Source: Planctomycetota bacterium
GTDB taxonomy: Bacteria > Planctomycetota > UBA1135 > GCA-002686595
DNA: 5,985 nucleotides
Assembly (NCBI GenBank): GCA_013140785.1
Contig: JABFRZ010000313.1
Coordinates: 1 to 5,985, forward strand
Reading direction: 5' to 3'
Shown piece by piece: positions 1 to 5,985 of the stretch (positions within the stretch are counted from its first letter, which is position 1; every line of letters starts with the position of its first letter). The translations under genes were made by a program, and so were the position numbers. The notes beneath the pieces are model-generated. The model did no database searches. It was not told the origin of the DNA and worked only from the letters and a program-made list of their open reading frames with translations.

Positions 1-1121
1 GGCACGTTCCCGGCGTGGGCGCGGATCGCCGCGTAGAGCTCGGCGCGCGCCTCGCCGTGGTCGAACGGCTGGCCTGCGCGGTCGAGGGCCGAGACCCCGC
101 GCAGCGGCAGGAAGATCCGCGCCGGGCCGCGCGAGCGCGCGACCTTGCTCGCGAGCTCGCGCCCGAGCTGAGCGTTCTCCTCGGCCGTCGTGCGCATCAG
201 CGTCACGTTGGCGTTGTGGCGGTGGAACCTCCGTCCCGCGAACTTCGCCGGCACCGTGTCGAACGCCAGGAAGTTCACCATGTCGAGCGCGCCCACCGAG
301 ACTACCTGCGGGATCCCGGCGCGCGCGGCGGCGGTCAGGCGCTCGGGGCCGGCCGAGAGCACGCCGCCCACGAGCTCGTCGGCGAGCTCGGTGGTCGTGA
401 CGTCGAGCACCCCGGCGATCAGCCCGGAGTCGATCAGCGCCTCCAGCGTGCGCCCGCCGCTACCGGTGGCGTGGAATACGAGCACCTCGAAGCCGGCTGT
501 TTCCAGCACGGCCCGCGCGTGCTCGACGCACGGCGTGGTCACGCCGAACATCGTGGCCGCCACGAGCGGCCGCTCGTCCGCGCTCGCGGCCGGCAGCGTG
601 CCCTGCGCCATGCCCGCCATGGCCTGCGCGGCGCGCGCGAGCACCACGCGGCTGATGCGGTTCAGCCCGGCCAGGTCCACCACCGAGTGGAGCATCGCGA
701 TGTCCGCCGTGCCGACGTAGTGCCCGACCGCGCCCGCGGCCAGCGTGCTCACCATCAGCTTCGGCACGCCCAGCGGGAGCGCGCGCATCGCCGCCGTGCC
801 GATGGTCGTTCCGGCCGAGCCGCCGAGACCCAGCACGCCGCTGAGCTTGCCCTCCGCCTGGAAACGTCGCGCCAGCGCCGCAGCTCCGCGAGCGGCCGTG
901 TCCACCGCCGGGCCGCGCTCGCCCTGCGCGCGCACCGCCGCGAGTGTCGTCCCCGCCGCGCGGAACAGTTCTTCCCTCGTCACGTCTGGCCGAACCTGTG
1001 GCTCCCCGAGCGACCCGCAGTCCACCAACACGACCTCGACGCCGGCTGCGCGCAAGTGGTCGCGCACGAAAGCCGCCTCGTGCCCCTTCGTGTCGAGCGT
1101 GGCCAGCAGGAGGACGGGCAT
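1..1121 (-). CDS. Tm-1-like ATP-binding domain protein (UPF0261 family), C-terminus cut by window edge
   Basis: I translated this frame by hand: it is open for 373 codons from the ATG at 1121 to the left edge. The N-terminus reads MPVLLLATLDTKGHE, and TLDTKG is the hallmark start of the UPF0261/Tm-1-like family. A glycine-rich GLGGSAGTT loop lies at about residues 98-106, followed by the family stretch GVPKLMVST. GSGGRT (220-225), DVTTTE (240-245), GGVLSAGP and HRHNANVTLMRTT (300-312) follow in family order. Members are about 400 residues, so some 25-30 are probably missing. Plant Tm-1 has this domain fused to a TIM barrel and binds tobamovirus replication protein; the bacterial role is poorly defined, and no substrate can be read from the sequence. 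No signal peptide or membrane segment is visible, so it is probably cytoplasmic. It follows the sulfatase stop by 8 bp, with a purine-rich GACTGAGTAGAA just upstream as a weak ribosome binding site. Family assignment is firm; function is not. Confidence 0.93.
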   Translation of the reverse strand, partial: MPVLLLATLDTKGHEAAFVRDHLRAAGVEVVLVDCGSLGEPQVRPDVTREELFRAAGTTLAAVRAQGERGPAVDTAARGAAALARRFQAEGKLSGVLGLGGSAGTTIGTAAMRALPLGVPKLMVSTLAAGAVGHYVGTADIAMLHSVVDLAGLNRISRVVLARAAQAMAGMAQGTLPAASADERPLVAATMFGVTTPCVEHARAVLETAGFEVLVFHATGSGGRTLEALIDSGLIAGVLDVTTTELADELVGGVLSAGPERLTAAARAGIPQVVSVGALDMVNFLAFDTVPAKFAGRRFHRHNANVTLMRTTAEENAQLGRELASKVARSRGPARIFLPLRGVSALDRAGQPFDHGEARAELYAAIRAHAGNV

Positions 1122-1132
1122 CGTTCTACTCA
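1122..1132 (-). promoter_or_regulatory. Tight sulfatase / Tm-1-like junction
   Basis: The sulfatase stop codon (TGA, 1130-1132 on the minus strand) and the next start codon (ATG, 1119-1121) are separated by only 8 bp. There is no room for a terminator or a separate promoter, so co-transcription and probably translational coupling are expected. The only ribosome binding signal is a weak purine-rich GAGTAGAA that overlaps the stop codon. Confidence 0.6.
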
Positions 1133-2575
1133 GTCGCCCGCGGCCCGCGCGGGCGCGCGCTCGAGCAGTGGGAGCGGGAACTCGCGTGACGGCCGGTGCT
1201 CGCGCGCCAGGATCGAGTGCATCTCCGCCACGATCTCCGCGTGCTCGGCGGCGACGTTCTTCGTCTCGCGCTCGTCCGCCTCGAGGTCGTAGAGCTCGAG
1301 CGGCGCGAGCTCGCTGAGCAGGTTCTTGCGGATGCCCTTCCAGCGCCCGAGTCGCAGCGCCTGCTGGCCGCCGTAGCCGTTGAACTCCCAGAACAGGAAC
1401 TCGTGCGCGGGCGCGCGCTCGCCGGAGAGCTCCGCGGCGAAGCTGAGACCGTCGATCCCGTCCGGCACCGCCACGCCCGCGAGCTCGAGCAGCGTCGGCA
1501 TCAGGTCGTAGTGCGCGCCGAGCCACGCGCTGGTCTTGCCCGCCGGCACGCGTCCGGGCCAGCGCGCGATCAGCGGCACGCGGATACCGCCCTCGTAGAG
1601 CTCGCCCTTGCGCCCCCGCAGTCCGCCTGTGCTGTCGAAGAAGCGCGTGTCCACGCCGCCGGCGTCCGGCGTCGGCCCGTTGTCGCTCACGAACAAGACG
1701 AGCGTGTTCTGCTCCAGCGCGAGCTCGCGCAAGAGGTCGAGCACGCGCCCCACGTCGCGGTCGAGGCGCGAGATCATGGCCGCGTAGGCCGCGCGCGGAG
1801 TCGAGTGCGGCAGGTAGCCGCGCTCGCCGCGATACGGCCGCTCCTCGAAGCGACCCTCGTAGCGCGCGAGGTCCTCCTGCTCGGGCTGCAACGCGACGTG
1901 CGGCAGCGTGAACGGCAGGTAGAGAAAGAACGGCTGCACGTGCTCGCGCCGCAGGAAGCCCTCGACCTCCTCCAAGAAGAGGTCCGGCGCGTACTGCGTG
2001 CCCGTTTCACCGTCGGCGCGGTTGCCCGCCAGCGGCACGCGCTTCCCGTCGCGCCACAGATGGCCGGGGTAATACGTCTGCGCCTGGCGTTGGCAATAGG
2101 CGCCGAACCAATGGTCGAAGCCCTGCGCGCTCGGCTCGCCGCTCGACTTCGGCCCGCCGAGGCCCCACTTGCCGACCATCGCGGTCTCGTAGCCGGCGCC
2201 TTGCAGCAGCTTCGGCAGCGTCACGGTTCCCGCCGGCAGCGCGAGCTGGCCCTCACCCCACATCTCGAAATTGTCGCGCACGAAGGCGTGCCCCCCGTGC
2301 AACCCGGTCATCAAGGAGCAGCGCGTCGGCGCGCACACCGGTGCCGCGGCGTAGAACTGCGTGAAGCGCAACCCCTCGCGCGCCATCGCGTCGATCCGCG
2401 GCGTCTCGATCTTCTCCTGCCCGTAGCAGCCGAGCTCGCCGATCCCGAGGTCGTCGGCCACGATCAGGATCAGGTGCGGGCGCTTCACGCTCGCGGGCAC
2501 AGGTTCCTGTCCGGCCGCGAGAGAGATGCCCGCGAGCGCGAGCACTCCAGCGATCCAAGTACGGAGCCGAGTCAT
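1130..2575 (-). CDS. Secreted formylglycine-dependent sulfatase (arylsulfatase-like, S1 class)
   Basis: This 481-residue protein should hydrolyse a sulfate ester, probably on a sulfated carbohydrate, outside the cytoplasm; the substrate is unknown. The start chosen (ATG, 2573-2575) gives a typical signal peptide: MTRLRTW, a hydrophobic stretch to about residue 20, and likely cleavage near AAG|QEP (22/23). The frame stays open upstream to 2692, but that would run antisense into the neighbouring gene and bury the signal peptide. The sulfatase signature C81-A-P-T-R85 contains the cysteine that is oxidised to formylglycine. Metal ligands are visible as D41-D42 (LIVADDLG) and D298-N299 (VSDNG); K136 (GKWGLG), H226 (LPH) and K323 (GRKGELYEGG) complete the pocket. 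Position 138 is glycine where the classical GKWHLG motif has histidine, which suggests a particular subfamily. Length is normal and the C-terminal part is complete. It is the first gene of an apparent two-gene operon. A formylglycine-generating enzyme must be encoded elsewhere. Confidence 0.96.
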   Translation of the reverse strand: MTRLRTWIAGVLALAGISLAAGQEPVPASVKRPHLILIVADDLGIGELGCYGQEKIETPRIDAMAREGLRFTQFYAAAPVCAPTRCSLMTGLHGGHAFVRDNFEMWGEGQLALPAGTVTLPKLLQGAGYETAMVGKWGLGGPKSSGEPSAQGFDHWFGAYCQRQAQTYYPGHLWRDGKRVPLAGNRADGETGTQYAPDLFLEEVEGFLRREHVQPFFLYLPFTLPHVALQPEQEDLARYEGRFEERPYRGERGYLPHSTPRAAYAAMISRLDRDVGRVLDLLRELALEQNTLVLFVSDNGPTPDAGGVDTRFFDSTGGLRGRKGELYEGGIRVPLIARWPGRVPAGKTSAWLGAHYDLMPTLLELAGVAVPDGIDGLSFAAELSGERAPAHEFLFWEFNGYGGQQALRLGRWKGIRKNLLSELAPLELYDLEADERETKNVAAEHAEIVAEMHSILAREHRPSREFPLPLLERAPARAAGD

Positions 2576-2630
2576 CGGAGCGCCCACTCTACCGGCGAGC
2601 GCGCCCTTCGCCGTAGAGTCGTGCGCCGCG
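2576..2630. promoter_or_regulatory. Divergent intergenic region, candidate back-to-back promoters
   Basis: These 55 bp are the only non-coding DNA of note and must carry the signals for both divergent gene pairs, unless promoters lie inside the coding regions. The hexamer TAGAGT occurs once in each direction: 2614-2619 on plus and 2591-2586 on minus. It matches the -10 consensus TATAAT at four of six positions, including the important first, second and sixth. Each copy ends 10 nt (sulfatase) or 11 nt (hen1) before its start codon, so transcripts from these elements would have leaders of only a few bases. No convincing -35 box is seen at the right spacing on either strand, and neither gene has a clear Shine-Dalgarno sequence. 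The promoter reading is therefore an inference; the region could equally hold an operator. Confidence 0.35.
2586..2619. repeat. Inverted repeat in the divergent intergenic region
   Basis: The left arm ACTCTACCGGCGA (2586-2598) and right arm TCGCCGTAGAGT (2608-2619) pair over 12 bp, with one unpaired C in the left arm and a 9-nt centre (2599-2607). It sits almost midway between the two start codons. As DNA it could be a dimeric regulator site controlling both gene pairs. As RNA it would be a hairpin only in transcripts starting further upstream. There is no T-run after either arm, so it is not a typical intrinsic terminator. Confidence 0.65.
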
Positions 2631-4028
2631 ATGCTGCTCACGATCACCACCACCGCCCGGCCCGCGACCGACCTCGGGTTCTTGCTGCACAAGAACCCGT
2701 CGGCGGTGCGCAGCGTGGACCTGGCGTTCGGCGCCGCGCACGTCTTCTACCCCGAGGCGACGGACGAGCGCTGCACGGCGGCGCTGCTGCTCGAGGTGGA
2801 CCCGGTGAAGCTCGTGCGCGGCGGCGCCAAGGGCGAAGGCGCCAGCGTGGACCAGTACGTGAACGACCGGCCGTACGCCGCGTCGTCGTTCCTCTCCGTC
2901 GCGATCGCGCAGGTGCTCGGCACCGCACTCGGCGGACGCAGCAAGGACCGGCCGGAGCTCGCGGCCTCCGCGATCCCGCTCGTGGCCCGCATCGCCGCGC
3001 TCCCGTGCCGCGGCGGCGAGGCGCTGCTGCGCCGGCTCTTCGAGCCGCTCGGCTACGAGATCCGCGCGGAGGGGCACGCGCTCGACGCGCGCTTCCCCGC
3101 GTGGGGCGAGAGCGCGTACTTCACCGTGACGCTCGCGGCGACGGTGTGTCTCAGCGATCTGCTGACGCACCTCTACGTGCTCATTCCCGTGCTCGACGAC
3201 GAGAAGCACTACTGGGTGGGCGAGGAAGAGATGGAGAAGCTCCTGCGCCACGGCGCGGGCTGGCTCGTGGCACACCCCGAGCGCGAGCTGATCGCGCGGC
3301 GGTACCTGAAGCACCAGCGCGGTCTGATGCGTGACGCGCTCGCGCGCCTCGCTCCGGAGGACGATCCCGACCCTGACGCCACGCGCGAGGTTCGCGACGA
3401 GGGCGAGGCCTCGATCGAGCGGCGGATCTCCCTGAACGAGCAGCGCATGGGCGCGGTCGTGGCGGTGCTCCGCGGCGCCGGAGCGAAGTCCGTCCTCGAC
3501 CTCGGCTGCGGCGAGGGCAAGCTGCTGCGCGCGCTGCTCGACGACCCCGCGTTCGAGCGCATCGTGGGCATGGACGCGTCGCACCGCGCGCTGGAGCGGG
3601 CGCGTGAGCGGCTCCGCATCGATCGCATGGCGCCGATGAAGGCCGCGCGGCTCACGCTGTTGCACGGCTCGCTCGTCTATCGCGACAAACGCCTCGCCGG
3701 CGCCGACGCGGCGGCCGTAGTCGAGGTGATCGAGCACCTCGACGCCGACCGCCTCGGCGCGTTCGAGCGCGTGCTTTTCGAATTCGCGCGGCCCGCCACG
3801 GTCGTCGTCACGACGCCGAACGCGGAGCACAACGTGCGCTTCGAGGGCCTGCCCGCGGGCCGCTTCCGCCACGCCGACCACCGCTTCGAGTGGACGCGCG
3901 CCGAGTTCTGCGCCTGGGCCGAGCCGGTGGCCGCGCGCTTCGGCTATGGCGTGCGCTACCTGCCCGTGGGCCCCGACGACGCTGAGGTCGGCCCGCCGAC
4001 TCAGATGGGGGTCTTCACCCGTGGCTGA
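2631..4028 (+). CDS. hen1: Bacterial Hen1: RNA 3'-terminal ribose 2'-O-methyltransferase and Pnkp ligase activator
   Basis: This 465-residue protein is predicted to transfer a methyl group from S-adenosylmethionine to the 2'-OH of the 3'-terminal nucleotide at an RNA break, before Pnkp seals it. The start is set by the family N-terminus MLLTITTT followed by ATDLGFLLHKNP; upstream codons of the open frame overlap the intergenic repeat and do not look conserved. Residues 1 to about 240 form the bacterial Hen1 N-terminal domain, which in characterised systems binds Pnkp and activates its ligase. A charged linker (about 241-265) leads to the methyltransferase. Its SAM-binding motif is VLDLGCGEG (288-296). 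The Mn2+ site is E365-V-I-E368-H369 plus H417 in RHADHRFEW, the order and spacing known from Clostridium thermocellum Hen1. TTPNAEHN (394-401) is also typical. The gene overlaps pnkp by 8 bp and diverges from the sulfatase. It looks complete and intact. No Shine-Dalgarno sequence is evident. Confidence 0.96.
   Translation: MLLTITTTARPATDLGFLLHKNPSAVRSVDLAFGAAHVFYPEATDERCTAALLLEVDPVKLVRGGAKGEGASVDQYVNDRPYAASSFLSVAIAQVLGTALGGRSKDRPELAASAIPLVARIAALPCRGGEALLRRLFEPLGYEIRAEGHALDARFPAWGESAYFTVTLAATVCLSDLLTHLYVLIPVLDDEKHYWVGEEEMEKLLRHGAGWLVAHPERELIARRYLKHQRGLMRDALARLAPEDDPDPDATREVRDEGEASIERRISLNEQRMGAVVAVLRGAGAKSVLDLGCGEGKLLRALLDDPAFERIVGMDASHRALERARERLRIDRMAPMKAARLTLLHGSLVYRDKRLAGADAAAVVEVIEHLDADRLGAFERVLFEFARPATVVVTTPNAEHNVRFEGLPAGRFRHADHRFEWTRAEFCAWAEPVAARFGYGVRYLPVGPDDAEVGPPTQMGVFTRG
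4005..4028 (+). promoter_or_regulatory. hen1-pnkp overlap with GTG start and weak ribosome binding site
   Basis: The pnkp start codon GTG (4021-4023) lies inside the last codons of hen1, whose TGA stop is at 4026-4028, giving an 8-bp overlap in different frames. A run of five G at 4007-4011, 9 nt before the GTG, is the only Shine-Dalgarno-like signal. The ATG at 4005 belongs to the hen1 frame and cannot start pnkp. The start is supported by the protein: it leaves a short leader before KLSLVVLIG, the first strand of the kinase domain, as in known Pnkp proteins. The arrangement suggests translational coupling of two subunits of one complex. Confidence 0.7.
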
Positions 4029-5985
4029 GGCGCGCACGCTGAAGTTTCCGAAGCTCTCGCTCGTGGTGCTGATTGGCGCTTCGGGCTCGGGCAAGAGCAC
4101 GTTCGCGAGGAAGCACTTCCTGCCGACGGAGATCGTCTCCTCCGACGCGTGCCGCGCGCTCGTCAGCGACGACGAGACGAGCATGGACGCGTCGAAGGAC
4201 GCGTTCGAGGTGCTGCACTTCATCGCCGGCAAGCGGCTCGCGCGCGGGCTGCTCACGGTGGTGGACGCCACGAACGTCACCGCCGAGGCGCGCGCGCCGC
4301 TCGTGGCGCTCGCCCGCGAGCAGCACTGCCTGCCCGTCGCCATCGTGCTCGACCTGCCCGAGCGCGTGTGCCAGGACCGCAACGCCGGCCGCCGGGGACG
4401 CGACTTCGGCGCGCACGTGGTGCGCAACCACGTTTCGCAGCTCCGCCGTTCGCTGAGACGCCTGGCGAAGGAGGGTTTCCGCCACGTCTTCGTGCTGGAG
4501 TCGCAGGAAGAGGTCGATGCCGCGACGATCGTGCGCGAGAAGCTCTGGAACGACTTGCGCGACGACACGGGACCGTTCGACCTGATCGGCGACGTCCACG
4601 GCTGCTTCGACGAACTGCACACGCTGCTCTCGAAGCTCGACTACGCGATCGCGACGCAGACGGCGGAGGACGGCGGCGCGCGCTTCGCCGTCACCCCGCC
4701 CGCGGGGCGCAAGGCGGTGTTCCTCGGCGACCTCGTGGACCGCGGGCCGAACACGCCCGGCGTGCTGCGCCTCGTCATGGACATGTGCGCCTCGGGCGCG
4801 GCGCTTTGCGTGCCCGGCAACCACGACATGAAGCTGATGCGGAAGCTGCGCGGACGCGACGTGCAGATCACGCACGGTCTCGCCGAAGCGCTCGCCCAGC
4901 TCGAACGCGAGCCCCCGGGCTTCAAGGACCGCGTGACGGCGTTCCTCGACGATCTCGTCAGCCACTACGTCCTCGACGGCGGACGCCTCGTCGTGGCGCA
5001 CGCCGGCTTGAGGGAGTCGATGCAGGGCCGCGGCTCCGGCCGCGTCCGCGACTTCGCGCTCTACGGCGAGACGACGGGCGAGACCGACGAGTACGGCCTG
5101 CCGGTTCGCTACCCCTGGGCGGCGGACTACCGCGGCCAGGCGCACGTCGTCTACGGCCACACGCCGGTGCCCGAGCCGGAGTGGTTGAACCGCACGATGT
5201 GCATCGACACGGGCTGCGTGTTCGGCGGCAGGCTGACGGCGCTGCGCTGGCCGGAGAAGGACCTCGTCAGCGTGTTGGCGGCGGCGACGTACTACGAACC
5301 CGCGAAGCCGTTCCTCCCCGAGGGAGCCGCCGCGCCCGCGCTCTCGGCGCAGCAGGCGCACGACGACGTGCTCGACCTCGAGGACGTGACGGGCCGGCGC
5401 GCCGTCTCGACGCGGCTGATGAGCAACGTGACGCTGCGCGAGGAGCAGACGCTGCCGGCGCTCGAGACCATGAGCCGCTTCGCCGCGAACCCGAAGTGGC
5501 TCGTCTACCTGCCACCGACGATGTCGCCGAGCGAGACGACGAGCCGCGAGGGACTCCTCGAGCACCCAGACCAGGCGTTCGCGTACTACCGCGGACAGGG
5601 AGTGGCGCAGGTCGTGTGCGAGGAGAAGCACATGGGCTCGCGCGCGCTTCTCGTCGTTTGCCGCGACGCGGACGCGGCCCGCAGGCGCTTCGGCGTGACG
5701 ACGGGCGAGGCGGGCGTGTGCCTCACGCGCACGGGCCGCCGCTTCTTCGCCGACGCGGCCACCGAGACGTCGCTCCTCGACCGCGTCCGTTCGGCTGCCG
5801 ACGCGGCCGGCCTGTGGGCGCGCTTCGAGACCGACTGGATGTGCCTCGACGCCGAACTGATGCCGTGGTCGGCGAAGGCACAAGACCTACTGCGCACGCA
5901 GTACGCCGCGGTCGGCGCCGCGGCACGAGCGGGGCTCGTTCCGTCGGTCGAGGCGCTCGCGTCGGCCGCCGCGCGCGGCGTACTG
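4021..5985 (+). CDS. pnkp: Bacterial Pnkp: RNA 5'-kinase / 2',3'-phosphatase / ligase, C-terminus cut by window edge
   Basis: The frame is open for 655 codons to the right edge; the family is about 850-870 residues, so roughly 200 are missing. Three domains are seen in order. The kinase (about 12-175), which phosphorylates RNA 5'-OH ends, has the P-loop GASGSGKST (19-27, K25), SSDACR with D42 and R45, VDATN (81-85) and the lid arginines R120 and R124. The metallophosphatase (about 185-420), which removes 3'-phosphate or 2',3'-cyclic phosphate, has GDVHG (D191, H193), GDLVDRG (D237, R241), GNHD (N267, H268), AHAG (H327), GHTP (H380) and IDTG (D396). These match the C. thermocellum Pnkp active-site residues with a steady offset of four, as I recall that numbering. 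The ligase begins near residue 480; its motif I is EEKHMG with nucleophile K536, followed by CLTRTGRRFF (571-580) and AELMPWSAKA (611-620). Later ligase motifs lie outside the window. No disruption is seen. The overlap with hen1 fits their known complex. Confidence 0.97.
   Translation, partial: MAEARTLKFPKLSLVVLIGASGSGKSTFARKHFLPTEIVSSDACRALVSDDETSMDASKDAFEVLHFIAGKRLARGLLTVVDATNVTAEARAPLVALAREQHCLPVAIVLDLPERVCQDRNAGRRGRDFGAHVVRNHVSQLRRSLRRLAKEGFRHVFVLESQEEVDAATIVREKLWNDLRDDTGPFDLIGDVHGCFDELHTLLSKLDYAIATQTAEDGGARFAVTPPAGRKAVFLGDLVDRGPNTPGVLRLVMDMCASGAALCVPGNHDMKLMRKLRGRDVQITHGLAEALAQLEREPPGFKDRVTAFLDDLVSHYVLDGGRLVVAHAGLRESMQGRGSGRVRDFALYGETTGETDEYGLPVRYPWAADYRGQAHVVYGHTPVPEPEWLNRTMCIDTGCVFGGRLTALRWPEKDLVSVLAAATYYEPAKPFLPEGAAAPALSAQQAHDDVLDLEDVTGRRAVSTRLMSNVTLREEQTLPALETMSRFAANPKWLVYLPPTMSPSETTSREGLLEHPDQAFAYYRGQGVAQVVCEEKHMGSRALLVVCRDADAARRRFGVTTGEAGVCLTRTGRRFFADAATETSLLDRVRSAADAAGLWARFETDWMCLDAELMPWSAKAQDLLRTQYAAVGAAARAGLVPSVEALASAAARGVL

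Noticed and set aside
15..1292. Plus-strand open frame of 425 codons opposite the Tm-1-like gene
   Set aside because: The minus strand reads a full set of UPF0261 motifs over the same bases. The plus-strand translation has none.
2586..2619. Intrinsic transcription terminator
   Set aside because: The hairpin-forming repeat lies between divergent starts, not after a gene, and neither side has a T-run.
2526..2630. A 35-residue N-terminal extension of Hen1
   Set aside because: It would overlap the sulfatase start and the inverted repeat, while the known family N-terminus begins exactly at the ATG at 2631.
2576..2692. A 39-residue N-terminal extension of the sulfatase (ATG at 2692)
   Set aside because: It would run antisense through the intergenic repeat into hen1 and place the signal peptide internally. 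The ATG at 2575 directly precedes a good signal peptide.
1196..3334. A 712-codon plus-strand open frame across the sulfatase, the intergenic gap and part of hen1
   Set aside because: It crosses two divergent real genes and the intergenic repeat, has no motif, and is rich in R/A/H/L. It is a compositional artefact.
2589..4622. A 677-codon open frame on the minus strand, antisense to hen1 and the start of pnkp
   Set aside because: It spans two genes with strong family matches on the plus strand. Its translation is arginine-, alanine- and histidine-rich with no recognisable motif, as expected of a shadow frame in GC-rich DNA.
4015..5883. A 622-codon open frame on the minus strand, antisense to pnkp
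   Set aside because: It covers the clearly coding kinase, phosphatase and ligase domains on the other strand and has low-complexity R/A/V/H/E composition, so it is a shadow of pnkp.

Overview
This is a gene-dense, very GC-rich window (about 70% G+C by eye, strong G/C at third codon positions). It holds four protein genes in two divergent pairs and almost no non-coding DNA. Two genes run off the edges. I see no RNA genes, insertion sequences, CRISPR repeats or integrase traces.

The left half is on the minus strand. A secreted formylglycine-type sulfatase (1130-2575) is followed after 8 bp by a Tm-1-like/UPF0261 ATP-binding protein (start 1121, cut by the left edge). The two look like one transcript reading leftwards.

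The right half is on the plus strand and is the notable part. A bacterial Hen1 RNA 3'-terminal ribose 2'-O-methyltransferase (2631-4028) overlaps by 8 bp the GTG start of a bacterial Pnkp (4021 to the right edge). Pnkp is a three-domain RNA end-healing and sealing enzyme: 5' kinase, 2',3'-phosphatase and ligase. Together they form the known Pnkp/Hen1 RNA repair cassette. In the characterised systems Pnkp heals the broken ends left by a ribotoxin, Hen1 methylates the 2'-OH at the break, and the Pnkp-Hen1 complex seals it, leaving a methyl mark that blocks re-cleavage. Every catalytic residue I could check inside the window is present; only the C-terminal end of the ligase lies outside it.

The two pairs are head to head across 55 bp (2576-2630). 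That gap contains a 12-bp inverted repeat whose arms place the same TAGAGT hexamer 10 and 11 nt upstream of the two start codons. Neither start has a clear Shine-Dalgarno sequence. This is the main feature not explained by the genes.

The organism cannot be named from the sequence. High GC, weak Shine-Dalgarno signals and a secreted sulfatase would fit a Planctomycetota-like or other high-GC environmental bacterium, but this is only a suggestion.
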